From positions 62,001-126,000 of the forward strand of contig QWDA01000005.1 in NCBI GenBank assembly GCA_003605175.1: DNA of 64,000 nt. Direction: 5' to 3'. Positions 9,316 to 18,457 of this stretch are shown here, one piece after another (within the stretch, counting starts at the first letter, position 1; every line of letters starts with the position of its first letter). Source of the DNA: Paracoccaceae bacterium (lineage in GTDB: Bacteria; Pseudomonadota; Alphaproteobacteria; Rhodobacterales; Rhodobacteraceae). Under the pieces are notes generated by a model. It did no database searches and was not told the origin of the DNA. It saw only the letters and a list, made by a program, of their open reading frames with translations. The position numbers were made by a program, and so were the translations under genes.

Positions 9316-10938
9316 ATGTTCGCCGACAGATACGCATTGGCCCACAAGGTCTACCCCTACGAGAAGTCGCCCGACCAGGACAGGGCGGAGGCGGTGCGCC
9401 ACCCGGTGGTCATCGTCGGAGGCGGCCCGATCGGTGTCGCCACGGCGCTGGATCTCGGGCAGCAGGGCATTCCGGTTCTCGTTCTCGACGACCATGAGGG
9501 GATCGGCACGGGCAGTCGGGCGATCTGTTTCGCCAAGCGCTGTCTCGAGATCGCCGACCGCTACGGATGCGGCGAGCGGATGCTGGAAAAGGGTGTGGTC
9601 TGGAACCTCGGCAAGGTCTTTCACCGCGACGACAAGATCTTCGAGTTCAACCTTCTTCCCGAGGAGGGCCACAAGTATCCGGCCTTCATCAACCTGCAGC
9701 AGCCATATGTCGAGCAGTACCTGATCGAGCGGCTTCGGACCCTTCAGGCCGAGGGCGCGCCGATCCAGTTGCGCGGCAAGAACCGGGTGGATGCCGTCGA
9801 GGACAAGGGCGACCATGTCGTGCTCGACGTGATGACGCCGGACGGCCCCTACAAGGTCGAGGCCGATTGGCTCGTCGCCTGCGACGGCGCCAGCTCGCCG
9901 CTGCGCGGGATGCTGGGCGAGGAATTCACCGGCAAGGTGTTCCAGGACAGCTTCCTGATCGCCGATATCCGGATGAAGGGAGACCTTCAGTTCCCGACCG
10001 AGCGCTGGTTCTGGTTCGAACCCAGCCACGGGGAAGGGGCGTCGACGCTGCTGCACAAGCAGCCCGACGATACCTGGCGCGTCGATTTCCAGATCGGCTG
10101 GGATGTGGACCGCAAGGAGGAACTGAAGGAAGAGAATGTCCGCCGCCGCCTCGACGCCTTTCTCGGGCCGGAGGTGGAGTACGACATGGTGTGGACCTCG
10201 ATCTACACGTTCCAGTGCAAGCGGATGGAAAGCTTCCGCCGTGGCCATATCTTCTTTGCGGGGGACGCGGCGCATCAGGTTTCGCCCTTTGGCGCGCGCG
10301 GGGCGAACTCGGGCATGCAGGACGCCGACAATCTCGGCTGGAAGCTGGGCCTCGTGATCCGTGGGAAGGCTCCCGAAACCCTGCTGGACACCTACTCCGA
10401 AGAGCGGATTTACGGCGCCGACGAGAACATCCTGAACTCCACCCGGTCGACCGATTTCATCACCCCGAAATCCGAGATCAGCAAGATATTCCGCAACGCG
10501 GTGCTTCACCTGGCCGGCAGGGCGGAATTCGCCCGTCCGCTGGTAAATTCCGGCCGGCTGTCGGTGCCCTGCGTCTATGACGGGCTGTCGCTGAACGGGC
10601 CGGATGGATTGCCCGGCGGACCCGAGCGCACCCGCGTGGGGGCACCCATGGTCGATGCCCCGGTCGGCGGGAAATGGCTGCTCGAGATGCTCGGCGGGTC
10701 GTTCCAGCTTCTGACCATCGACGCGGAGGCCCCCGAAACCCTCGATGTCGACGGGATCGGCGTCACCCGTGTCGCGGTTTCGGCGGCGGGCAACCCGGAA
10801 CTGGCGCAGCGCTATCTCGGCGATGCCAGGTCCGCCGTCTACCTGATGCGCCCCGACCAGCACGTCGCCGCGCGCTGGGAGAGCTACGACGAAGCCGCCC
10901 TGCGCAGCGCCGTCAACATCGCAACCGGACGCGCCTGA
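9316..10938 (+). CDS. FAD-dependent aromatic hydroxylase (3-hydroxyphenylacetate 6-hydroxylase-like flavoprotein)
   Basis: A 540-residue flavoprotein monooxygenase of the PheA/TfdB/MhpA group that hydroxylates a phenolic ring using NAD(P)H and oxygen. Marks in order: the FAD-binding GGGPIGVATALDLG at about residues 36-49, the DG motif WLVACDGASSPLRG at about 190-203, the GD motif FFAGDAAHQVSPFGARGANSG at about 312-332, and a C-terminal thioredoxin-like domain. Its neighbour is a DUF2783 gene. From memory, Pseudomonas putida MhaA/MhaB pairs such a flavoprotein with a small protein to turn 3-hydroxyphenylacetate into homogentisate, which fits the downstream genes. The start ATG 9316 has a strong ribosome site, GGAGGTGA. 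Confidence 0.85.
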   Translation: MFADRYALAHKVYPYEKSPDQDRAEAVRHPVVIVGGGPIGVATALDLGQQGIPVLVLDDHEGIGTGSRAICFAKRCLEIADRYGCGERMLEKGVVWNLGKVFHRDDKIFEFNLLPEEGHKYPAFINLQQPYVEQYLIERLRTLQAEGAPIQLRGKNRVDAVEDKGDHVVLDVMTPDGPYKVEADWLVACDGASSPLRGMLGEEFTGKVFQDSFLIADIRMKGDLQFPTERWFWFEPSHGEGASTLLHKQPDDTWRVDFQIGWDVDRKEELKEENVRRRLDAFLGPEVEYDMVWTSIYTFQCKRMESFRRGHIFFAGDAAHQVSPFGARGANSGMQDADNLGWKLGLVIRGKAPETLLDTYSEERIYGADENILNSTRSTDFITPKSEISKIFRNAVLHLAGRAEFARPLVNSGRLSVPCVYDGLSLNGPDGLPGGPERTRVGAPMVDAPVGGKWLLEMLGGSFQLLTIDAEAPETLDVDGIGVTRVAVSAAGNPELAQRYLGDARSAVYLMRPDQHVAARWESYDEAALRSAVNIATGRA

Positions 10939-10951
10939 GGAGGACCCGGCA

Positions 10952-11143
10952 ATGTCCAAGCTGAACGTCGCACCGAACATCGCCAAGCCGGACGATTTCT
11001 ACGCGAGGCTGCTGGCCGTCCACGAAGGCCGGTCCAAGGAGGAAAGCGACGCGATCAACGCCCGGCTCGTGCTGATCCTCAGCAACCATATCGGCGATGC
11101 CGCGGTGCTGGACGAGGCTCTGGCCCTCGCCGCCGACGGGTGA
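10952..11143 (+). CDS. DUF2783 small protein, likely partner of the flavin hydroxylase
   Basis: A 63-residue acidic, helical protein. The core IAKPDDFYARLLAVHEG...SDAINARLVLILSNHIGD is characteristic of DUF2783 (PF10932), which is found almost only beside phenolic flavoprotein hydroxylases. It starts 13 bases after the hydroxylase stop, with GAGGAGGA upstream, so the two are probably translated together. By analogy with MhaB it may couple or stabilise the hydroxylase; no catalytic motif is visible. Confidence 0.85.
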   Translation: MSKLNVAPNIAKPDDFYARLLAVHEGRSKEESDAINARLVLILSNHIGDAAVLDEALALAADG

Positions 11144-11163
11144 CCCACGCAAGGAGGAGGTGG

Positions 11164-11232
11164 ATGAATGTCGGCAAGATTCACCCTGTCGCCGATCGCC
11201 GCATGGCCGCCGGGAAAGCGAACAGGGCCTGA
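11164..11232 (+). CDS. Possible 22-residue leader ORF before hmgA
   Basis: An ATG at 11164 lies just after AAGGAGGAGG (11152-11161), one of the strongest ribosome-binding sequences in the window, and opens a 22-codon frame ending at TGA 11230-11232. The peptide MNVGKIHPVADRRMAAGKAN... resembles nothing known. It sits in the only sizeable gap (158 bases) of the operon, directly before hmgA. It could be a leader peptide affecting hmgA translation, a chance frame, or a remnant. Confidence 0.25.
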   Translation: MNVGKIHPVADRRMAAGKANRA

Positions 11233-11301
11233 CGAAACCTGCCGGTGCGGGGTGGGAAACAAACCCCCGCGCGCGGCCCCGCTGCAGAAGGACACTGTGT
11301 C

Positions 11302-12657
11302 ATGAACGATATGGAACCCAAGGGCCTGACCCAGGCCGACGGCGGCACGACGGCGCCCGGCTACATGCCAGGCTTCGGCAATGACTACGAGACCGAGGCG
11401 CTGCCGGGCGCCTTGCCGCAAGGCATGAACAGCCCGCAGAAATGCAATTACGGCCTCTATGGCGAGCAGCTTTCCGGCACCGCCTTTACCGCGCCGAGCC
11501 ACCAGAACGAACGCACCTGGTGCTACCGCATCCGGCCTTCGGTCAAGCATTCCAGCCGCTACGAGCGCATTGATGTGCCCTACTGGAAATCCGCGCCGAA
11601 CGTGGTCGACGGAGTGACTTCGCTCGGCCAGTATCGCTGGGATCCGGTGCCCCATGGCAAGGAGGCGCTGACCTGGATCACCGGCATGCGCACCATGACC
11701 ACGGCGGGCGACGTGAACACGCAGGTCGGCATGGCAAGCCATATCTACCTGGTCACAGAGAGCATGAAGGACGACTACTTCTTCTCGGCCGACAGCGAAT
11801 TGCTGGTCGTGCCGCAGGAAGGGCGCCTGCGCTTTGCCACGGAGCTGGGCATCATCGACCTGGAGCCGAAGGAGATCGCGGTCATCCCGCGCGGCCTCGT
11901 CTACCGGGTCGAGGTTCTGGAGGGCCCCGCGCGCGGCTTCGTCTGCGAGAATTACGGCCAGAAGTTCGAGTTGCCGGGCCGAGGGCCGATCGGTGCCAAC
12001 TGCATGGCCAACCCGCGCGACTTCAAGGCGCCCGTGGCGGCCTTCGAGGACCGTGAGGCAGCGTCCACCGTCACCATCAAGTGGTGCGGGCAGTTCCACC
12101 GCTGCGAGATCGGGCATTCGCCGCTGGATGTTGTGGCCTGGCACGGCAACTACGCGCCGGTGAAATACGACCTGCGCAACTACTGCCCGGTGGGTGCGAT
12201 CCTGTTCGATCACCCGGACCCGTCGATCTTCACCGTGCTGACCGCGCCCTCCGGCGTGCCTGGCACCGCCAATATCGACTTCGTGCTGTTCCGTGAGCGG
12301 TGGATGGTGATGGAGGATACGTTCCGGCCGCCCTGGTACCACAAGAACATCATGTCGGAACTCATGGGCAACATCTATGGCCAGTACGACGCCAAGCCGC
12401 AGGGCTTCGTCCCGGGCGGCATGAGCCTGCACAACATGATGCTGCCGCACGGGCCGGACAAGAACGCCTTCGAGGGCGCGTCGAATGCCGACCTCAAGCC
12501 CGAGAAGCTGGACAACACCATGTCGTTCATGTTCGAGACCCGCTTTCCGCAGCACCTGACCGAGTTCGCGGGCAGGGAAGCGCCGCTGCAGGACGACTAC
12601 ATCGATTGCTGGGACAGTCTTGAGAAGAAATTCGACGGTACGCCGGGCAGGAAATGA
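11302..12657 (+). CDS. hmgA: Homogentisate 1,2-dioxygenase
   Basis: Fe(II) enzyme that opens the ring of homogentisate to maleylacetoacetate, the central step of phenylalanine, tyrosine and 3-hydroxyphenylacetate breakdown. The 451 residues match the family. Visible marks are the opening [54 protein letters not shown] (residues about 339-354), which supplies the iron ligands His and Glu, and [19 protein letters not shown] with another His. The start ATG 11302 follows AAGGA by nine bases; the open frame further upstream has no homology. The stop overlaps the start of maiA by four bases (ATGA), so translation is coupled. Confidence 0.98.
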   Translation: MNDMEPKGLTQADGGTTAPGYMPGFGNDYETEALPGALPQGMNSPQKCNYGLYGEQLSGTAFTAPSHQNERTWCYRIRPSVKHSSRYERIDVPYWKSAPNVVDGVTSLGQYRWDPVPHGKEALTWITGMRTMTTAGDVNTQVGMASHIYLVTESMKDDYFFSADSELLVVPQEGRLRFATELGIIDLEPKEIAVIPRGLVYRVEVLEGPARGFVCENYGQKFELPGRGPIGANCMANPRDFKAPVAAFEDREAASTVTIKWCGQFHRCEIGHSPLDVVAWHGNYAPVKYDLRNYCPVGAILFDHPDPSIFTVLTAPSGVPGTANIDFVLFRERWMVMEDTFRPPWYHKNIMSELMGNIYGQYDAKPQGFVPGGMSLHNMMLPHGPDKNAFEGASNADLKPEKLDNTMSFMFETRFPQHLTEFAGREAPLQDDYIDCWDSLEKKFDGTPGRK

Positions 12658-13283
12658 GGCTCTATTCCTATTGGCGTTCCACGGCATCCTACAGGGTGCG
12701 GATCGCATTGAACCTCAAGGGGGTCGTCTTTCAGACGGTCCCCGTGGACCTCGTCGGGGGTGACCAGAACGCGCCGGGCTATGTCGCGCTGAACCCCGGC
12801 CGGGCGGTGCCGACGCTGGTGCCCGACGACGGAGCGGTGCTGACGCAATCGTTGGCGATCCTCGAGTGGCTGGACGAGACCCATCCCGCCCCCGCACTGC
12901 TGCCCGGCGATCCGGTGTTACGGGCCCGCGTCCGCGCCGCGGCCCTGACGATCGCCTGCGACATTCACCCGGTGAACAACCTGCGCGTCGTCGGGAAGCT
13001 GAAAGCCATGGGCCACAGCCAGGACGAGGCGGTGGCCTGGATGAACGACTGGATGATGCGGGGCTTTGCCGCGTTCGAGGCGCTGATCGCGCCCGCAACT
13101 CCCTTCTGCTTTGGCGACCGGCCCGGGCTGGCCGATCTCTGCCTCGTGCCGCAGCTTTACAACGCCCATCGCTGGGGCTGCGACCTGGCCCCGTTCGCGC
13201 GCCTGACCGGGATCGAGGCGCGCTGCCTGTCCTTGCCCGCCTTCGATGCGTCGCGCCCCGAGAACCAACCCGACGCGACATGA
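12654..13283 (+). CDS. maiA: Maleylacetoacetate isomerase
   Basis: Glutathione-dependent isomerase of the zeta-class GST family, converting maleylacetoacetate to fumarylacetoacetate. The protein has 209 residues with an N-terminal thioredoxin-like domain: [21 protein letters not shown], then [10 protein letters not shown] and [14 protein letters not shown], the glutathione-binding Ser segment. A helical C-terminal domain ([14 protein letters not shown]) follows. The family motif SSCSxRVRIAL is here [11 protein letters not shown]: the catalytic Ser region is kept but Cys is replaced. It overlaps hmgA by four bases and lies 16 bases before fahA, so it belongs to the same transcript. Confidence 0.95.
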   Translation: MRLYSYWRSTASYRVRIALNLKGVVFQTVPVDLVGGDQNAPGYVALNPGRAVPTLVPDDGAVLTQSLAILEWLDETHPAPALLPGDPVLRARVRAAALTIACDIHPVNNLRVVGKLKAMGHSQDEAVAWMNDWMMRGFAAFEALIAPATPFCFGDRPGLADLCLVPQLYNAHRWGCDLAPFARLTGIEARCLSLPAFDASRPENQPDAT

Positions 13284-13299
13284 CCCGAGGAGACCCCAA

Positions 13300-14547
13300 T
13301 TGACCAAGCTCATCCGTTCCTGGGTCGAGAGCGCCAATGCGCCCGACACCGACTTTCCGCTGAACAACCTGCCCTACGGCGTCTTTTCCGCCGGCGGCAG
13401 CGATCCGCGTTGCGGCGTGGCCATTGGCGATCGGATACTCGATGCCGCACGCATGGAGGCCGACGGGCTCCTTGAGTGCGGCGGCGCGCTGCAAACCGGC
13501 GGCTGGAATGCCTTCATGGCGCGGGGGAAACCGGCATGGGCCAAGCTGCGCGACGCGCTGACCAAGATGCTGACAGAGGGGAGCGACCGGCAGGACGCCT
13601 TGCGGGGCTACCTTGTCTATCAGGCGGAGGCGACGCTGCACATGCCGTTCAGCGTCACCGAATACACCGATTTCTACGCCGGTCGCCACCATGCCTTCAA
13701 TGTCGGCACCATGTTCCGCGGGCCGGATAATGCGCTGCCGCCGAACTGGCTGCACATCCCGATCGGCTATAACGGGCGGGCCTCGTCTGTCGTCGTTTCG
13801 GGCACACCCGTCATTCGCCCCAACGGGCAGCTCAAGGGGCCGGATGATGCGATGCCGCGCTTCGGCCCGTCACAGCGGTTCGATATCGAACTGGAGATCG
13901 GCGCGATCGTCGGACAGCCCTCGGATGGCCCGATCGCGGTGGCCGAGGCCTTCGACAACATCTTCGGCTACGTGCTTCTGAACGACTGGTCCGCGCGGGA
14001 TATCCAGGCCTGGGAATACCAGCCGCTGGGGCCGTTCCAGTCCAAGGCCACCGCCACGACGATCAGCCCGTGGATCGTCACCGCCGCCGCGCTGGAGCCG
14101 TTCCGCACCTCCACGCCCGAGCGCGAGAAACCGCTTCTGCCCTATCTCGCCGAACCGGGGCCGATGCTCTACGACATCGCGCTGGAGGTCGGGCTGACGC
14201 CGGAGGGCGGCGTCGAGACGGTCGTTTCCCGGACCAACTACCGCGAGATGTACTATTCCGCCGCCCAGCAGCTTGCCCACCACAGCTCGTCCGGCTGCCC
14301 GATGCGCGTCGGCGACTTGCTGGGCTCCGGCACGATCTCGGGCCCGACGAAGGACAGCCGGGGGTCGCTGCTTGAACTCAGCTGGGGCGGGAAGGAACCG
14401 TTGACGCTGGAAGGCGGAGAGATCCGCGGCTTTGTCGAGGATCACGACATGCTCGCCCTGCGCGGCGCGGCGATGGGCGACGGGTACCGGGTCGGGTTCG
14501 GTTCCTGCACCGGCGAGGTCCTGCCCGCCCGAGCCGTGAAGGGCTGA
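13300..14547 (+). CDS. fahA: Fumarylacetoacetase
   Basis: Hydrolyses fumarylacetoacetate to fumarate and acetoacetate, ending the homogentisate route. Metal-site and active-site segments are visible: TDFYAGRHHAFNVG (Asp and His), the ELEIGAIVG Glu pair, LNDWSARDIQAWEYQPLGPF, and the C-terminal GSGTISGP segment. The N-terminal SH3-like domain (NNLPYGVFS) is complete. Start chosen: TTG at 13300, because GAGGA lies about eight bases upstream and homology begins here (TKLIRSWVESAN). An upstream in-frame ATG at 13246 would run 38 bases into maiA with unrelated residues. Length is then 415 residues, normal for the family. It is the last gene of the operon. Confidence 0.96.
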   Translation: MTKLIRSWVESANAPDTDFPLNNLPYGVFSAGGSDPRCGVAIGDRILDAARMEADGLLECGGALQTGGWNAFMARGKPAWAKLRDALTKMLTEGSDRQDALRGYLVYQAEATLHMPFSVTEYTDFYAGRHHAFNVGTMFRGPDNALPPNWLHIPIGYNGRASSVVVSGTPVIRPNGQLKGPDDAMPRFGPSQRFDIELEIGAIVGQPSDGPIAVAEAFDNIFGYVLLNDWSARDIQAWEYQPLGPFQSKATATTISPWIVTAAALEPFRTSTPEREKPLLPYLAEPGPMLYDIALEVGLTPEGGVETVVSRTNYREMYYSAAQQLAHHSSSGCPMRVGDLLGSGTISGPTKDSRGSLLELSWGGKEPLTLEGGEIRGFVEDHDMLALRGAAMGDGYRVGFGSCTGEVLPARAVKG

Positions 14548-14896
14548 CGCCAGGGCGTCCCGGGCGTGCCTGCGTTCATTCGCATCCACGCGATCCGCTT
14601 GCCTGTTGATCGGCACGGCTCCTGCGGGAGAATTGAACGGCGCGCGTCGGGCTTGTTTCAGCGAATGCCCGCCACCGCCCCGCCCGAGAATGAGCCAGAC
14701 GGTTCCTATGCCAACTTGCCTCTTTTCTGATCAGAGCGTGGTCTCTATAAGCGCGCTGGGGTGAAAGTACCAATTTTCGGCGATATTTCAGCAAGCAGGA
14801 TGTTCTCTTGGCCGTCCTTCCACACAGATTGCCGTGGCAGGGCCGACCTTTCCGACTTGGCATTTCAGGCGACAGCATCAAGGATGCGGCGGGCGT
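14548..14896 (+). other. Intergenic region with probable promoter of the second polysaccharide operon
   Basis: About 350 bases separate fahA from the Wzc-like gene. A less GC-rich stretch at 14715-14790 contains CTGATCAG (14727-14734) and a -10-like TATAAG at 14746-14751, but no matching -35 at the usual distance. I see no strong terminator hairpin after fahA. Confidence 0.4.
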
Positions 14897-17050
14897 ATGA
14901 ACGAATTGAGCGACATGAACGAGTACAAGCCGCGGGACGCGCAGATGACTCTTCGGACGGATGCCGATGACGACGCGATCGGGTTCGTAAAGCTGTGGCG
15001 CCTGCTGTGGCGCAACAAGCGGCAGATTCTGGTGCCCGCATTCGTCCTGTCGGTCGTCGCCATGATCGTGGTCGTTCGGAACAGCGATACCTACACGGCC
15101 GAAACCCAGGTCATCCTGACGCGCGGCAATCTCGACATCATCGAATTCGACGGGGGCGGGCGCACCGAGCTGACCTCCGGTGCGATCGCCAACGCGATGA
15201 CCATCTTGAACTCGCGCGCCATTGCGCTGGAGGTGATCGAGCGGCTCGATCTCGTCAGCGACCCGGAGGTAAACCCGCTTCTGGCCGAGTCCTTCGAGGA
15301 GCAAGCCAGCCTGCGAGAAAGAGTGCCGGCCTGGCTGGGGCTTGCGGGGGAAGAGCCAGGTGCCGAGGTGATCGCCGAAACCGAGATACTGGCGCGCGAA
15401 TACGCCCTCGAGTGGCTGAGCGAGGCGATTTCGTTCGTTCAGGAGCCCGGCACAAACATAATCATCATCCGTGCGACCACCACCGATCCCCTTCGGTCAG
15501 CCGAGGTCGCGAACGCCTTTGCCGAAAGTTATCTGGATTACAAACTGAGTTTCAGCCAGCGGGAAGTCGAGAGAGCGACCAACGCTCTGGCCGAGCAGAT
15601 CGGCAAATTGCGGCTGGAGCTGAAGGAGGACCAGGAGGCCCTGCGGGACTACGGTGCCGATGCGCAAAGCGTGTCCGACGCCACAGTGCAGGCGCTCTCG
15701 TCCGAGGCCAGCAACGTGCGCTCCCGTCTGGAGGACATCCGGGACAACGGGTCGGCGCTCGACGCCGCATTGGTGCAGCTCGATGAGCTGAGCGGCGATC
15801 CGGATGCGGACGCGCGGGCCGTCTTCGACGCCAGCCCGGAACTGTTGCGGTTGGAGGCTGCGGCGCTCGGCGGCCGCGGCGTCGCCGAGGATCTGCGCGC
15901 CCGCCTGCCGGACATAAGGGCTGCAGCGGTGACCGAGCGCAAGCGCCTCCGGCAACTCGAAACCGCGCTGAACGACGGCCTGCGGCGCCTCGACGAACGG
16001 ATTCTCGAGAACAGCAACTTCGCATCCGGATATCGCCAGTTGCAAGTCGAGCTCGAGACCACGTCCCAGGTCTACGAGTCGTCGCTGGCGCGTCTCAAGG
16101 AGCTGATCGTTCAGGGCGACGTGAGGGATGCCGGCGCGCAGATCCTGGCCCGCGCCGAGGTGCCGCTGCGCTACGATTCACAGGGGCGTCGCCGCCTGGT
16201 CGTCGTGGCCTTCATTCTCGGTTTGCTGCTGGGGGCGGCGTATGTGCTGATCCGGGAGACCAGCAACGACCGGGTCCGGAGCTTGTCGGAACTGGCTGAC
16301 GCCACCGGCGCAAAGGTCACGGTCCAGGTGCCGAGACTGAAGAATGGCGCGCTGAACTTGCAAGGCATGTCCGGCATCCCGCCTGACCAATCGGAATTCT
16401 ACGAAGCCGTGCGCACAATCCGGCAATCGCTGATCAACAGCGCCGTGCCCGGACGGGAGGGGCGCGTGGTCGGAATCTTTTCGGGCCTGCCCGGCGAAGG
16501 CAAGACGACGCTGGCGATCGCGCTCGCCCGCTCCTTTGCCATGGTCGAGCAATCCGTGTTGCTGATCGACGCCGATCTGCGCAATAGCGCGATGCGCAGC
16601 CTTCTCGAGACAGAGCAGAAGGTTCCCGACCTTGGGAAGGGCCTCGAGGCGCCCGCCGCCAAGCTTCCCGATCTGGTCGTGCGGCAGGTCGCCCCGCAGT
16701 TCGACCTGATCATCGGCGGGCAGAGCTCCATCAGCCCCGCCGACCTCCTGGCGTCGGCAAGGTTCTCGGAACTGATCGCAACGGCGCGTTCGAACTATGA
16801 CGTCGTCATTCTGGATACGCCGCCCCTTCTGATGGTGTCCGATGGTGGCGAGGTGGCGCGGTTGGCCGATCAGCACGTGCTTGTGGCCGAATATGACCGC
16901 AGTCCGCAGGTGTCGGTCCGGGATGCGACGACCGCGTTGCACAATTTCGGTGCGAAGCGTCTTATCACGGCGCTTCTCAACACGCCCGGGGCCCAGGGTC
17001 AGCAATACGGTGTCGGCCGGCGAAACGCCATGCGCTACCGGTTCGGTTGA
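14897..17050 (+). CDS. Wzc-like polysaccharide co-polymerase / bacterial tyrosine kinase
   Basis: Inner-membrane protein (about 717 residues) controlling polymer length and export. Order: cytoplasmic N-terminus, TM1 at about residues 44-62, a periplasmic Wzz domain with a long coiled coil (about 215-425), TM2 at about 433-453, then a cytoplasmic BY-kinase domain. The kinase shows Walker A GLPGEGKTTL (about 526-535), Walker A' LLIDADLR and Walker B VVILDTPP. The C-terminal tail has only two tyrosines (QQYG, RYRFG) where Wzc proteins usually carry a cluster, so autophosphorylation may be limited. The start is uncertain between ATG 14897 and the ATG six codons on; neither has a strong ribosome site. 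Confidence 0.9.
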   Translation: MNELSDMNEYKPRDAQMTLRTDADDDAIGFVKLWRLLWRNKRQILVPAFVLSVVAMIVVVRNSDTYTAETQVILTRGNLDIIEFDGGGRTELTSGAIANAMTILNSRAIALEVIERLDLVSDPEVNPLLAESFEEQASLRERVPAWLGLAGEEPGAEVIAETEILAREYALEWLSEAISFVQEPGTNIIIIRATTTDPLRSAEVANAFAESYLDYKLSFSQREVERATNALAEQIGKLRLELKEDQEALRDYGADAQSVSDATVQALSSEASNVRSRLEDIRDNGSALDAALVQLDELSGDPDADARAVFDASPELLRLEAAALGGRGVAEDLRARLPDIRAAAVTERKRLRQLETALNDGLRRLDERILENSNFASGYRQLQVELETTSQVYESSLARLKELIVQGDVRDAGAQILARAEVPLRYDSQGRRRLVVVAFILGLLLGAAYVLIRETSNDRVRSLSELADATGAKVTVQVPRLKNGALNLQGMSGIPPDQSEFYEAVRTIRQSLINSAVPGREGRVVGIFSGLPGEGKTTLAIALARSFAMVEQSVLLIDADLRNSAMRSLLETEQKVPDLGKGLEAPAAKLPDLVVRQVAPQFDLIIGGQSSISPADLLASARFSELIATARSNYDVVILDTPPLLMVSDGGEVARLADQHVLVAEYDRSPQVSVRDATTALHNFGAKRLITALLNTPGAQGQQYGVGRRNAMRYRFG

Positions 17051-17158
17051 CGCCGGCGTTCCGGGGCCCCGGGCGGGATGGCGCGGCGCAGGGCCGAGCC
17101 AGGCGCCGGGCTTGAACGGGACGGCTGAACAATGGGTTCGGAGAAGAAAGACGGAGAA

Positions 17159-18379
17159 ATGACGAACAAGCTTTCGACCTCCAGGGGCCGTTCCGGTCTG
17201 TTGGCCCTGCTGCTGCTGCTGGCCGGAATCGTCCCCGCGCTGGCAGACGCCTACCGGCTCGCCCCGGGAGATGTGATCCGCGCGCAGATCGTCGGGGTGA
17301 AGGAAAGCGCGCACAGCGCTCAGGTCGATATGGCCGGCAAAATACGCCTGCCCTTTCTTGGCACCTACCGAGCCGCCGGCAAGACGCTTGACGAGCTGAT
17401 CGACGACATCTCGATCGATACCGTGGGCCGCCAGATCGGGCTCGGCGACTCGGGAGTCGGCCGTGTCGTCGTTCTGGACAAGAGCGATATCTTCATGGAC
17501 ATCGAACGCTACCGCCCGGTGACGGTGACCGGCGCGGTTGCCTCCTCGGGACATGTGGAATTCGAGCCCGGCCTGACGGTCCGGGCCGCCATCGGTATCG
17601 CGGGCGGGTTCGCGCTTCCCGGTCTGACCCGGAATGGCCCGCAATTGTCCAATCTGCGCATCCGCAACGATGAACTGCGCAAGACTGAAGCCTGGTTGGC
17701 TGCCGATCTTTGGCGGATCGACGCACTGCTGTCGGGAACCGACGGCGAGGGACCGCCGTCCGGCGACGCCGCCCTGCTCGAGGCCGAACTGACCGAAGGC
17801 GATCTCGACATGATGCGCCAGCGGATTGCCGGAGAGTTGGGCGAGCAGCGCCGTGAGCACGAGGATCTCCAGGCCCGGATCGACCTGGCCGAGTCGCAGA
17901 TCGAGTTCCTGAAGATCGCCGTCGCGCAGTACGAGACGGCATCGAGCAACGAAGAGGCGCGGCTGCTGGATGTCCAATCCCTTTCGGAACGCGGGCTCTC
18001 GACGGCAAACGCGCTCGACAATGCGCGCTCGGACGCCCTGAACGTGTCGGCCCGCCTGTTGACGACGCAGGCCGATCTCGCCGAGGCCGAGCGGCAGCTT
18101 CAGACGCTGCGCCGCGAGAAGCTCGAGATCGACGACAAGTTCCGGCAGGCGCGACTGGATGAAAAGGCGCGTATCGAGAAATCGCTGGCGGAGATCCGGG
18201 CCCAGGCTCGCGCGGTTCGCGGCGAGATCGTATTCGGCGCCGCGACCGAAACGGCGGATGAGGACGTTCCGGGCCATGCCGTCGTTCTCTATCGCGGCCA
18301 GGAAGACGGCGAGGAAGTGTCCATGGGCGCCCTCGTGCAGCCTGGAGATGTGATCGAAGTCCTGCTGGATGACGACTGA
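17159..18379 (+). CDS. Polysaccharide export protein (Wza/ExoF family)
   Basis: Periplasmic or outer-membrane auxiliary protein of the OMA family that passes polymer to the outside. It has a signal peptide (LLALLLLLAGIVPALADA), then YRLAPGDVIRAQI, the opening of the polysaccharide biosynthesis/export domain, and an SLBB-like segment (VTVTGAVASSGHVEFEPGLTVRAAIGIAGG). After about residue 200 comes a long coiled coil, and the end (VQPGDVIEVLLDDD) closes a second SLBB-like piece. The coiled-coil insertion is typical of rhizobial ExoF proteins rather than Escherichia coli Wza, and no lipobox Cys is seen. An ATG nine codons earlier (17132) is possible. Confidence 0.85.
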   Translation: MTNKLSTSRGRSGLLALLLLLAGIVPALADAYRLAPGDVIRAQIVGVKESAHSAQVDMAGKIRLPFLGTYRAAGKTLDELIDDISIDTVGRQIGLGDSGVGRVVVLDKSDIFMDIERYRPVTVTGAVASSGHVEFEPGLTVRAAIGIAGGFALPGLTRNGPQLSNLRIRNDELRKTEAWLAADLWRIDALLSGTDGEGPPSGDAALLEAELTEGDLDMMRQRIAGELGEQRREHEDLQARIDLAESQIEFLKIAVAQYETASSNEEARLLDVQSLSERGLSTANALDNARSDALNVSARLLTTQADLAEAERQLQTLRREKLEIDDKFRQARLDEKARIEKSLAEIRAQARAVRGEIVFGAATETADEDVPGHAVVLYRGQEDGEEVSMGALVQPGDVIEVLLDDD

Positions 18380-18457
18380 CGGTGGCTGGGCGGAAATGCC
18401 ATTGATTGAGCTGCGCTTTTAGGGCCCGGACGGCGTATTTCGGAGCTTGGAGGACCA

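Noticed and set aside
16178-18277. A 699-codon minus-strand frame opposite the Wzc-like and export genes
   Set aside because: Shadow of two convincing plus-strand genes, with no protein family visible.
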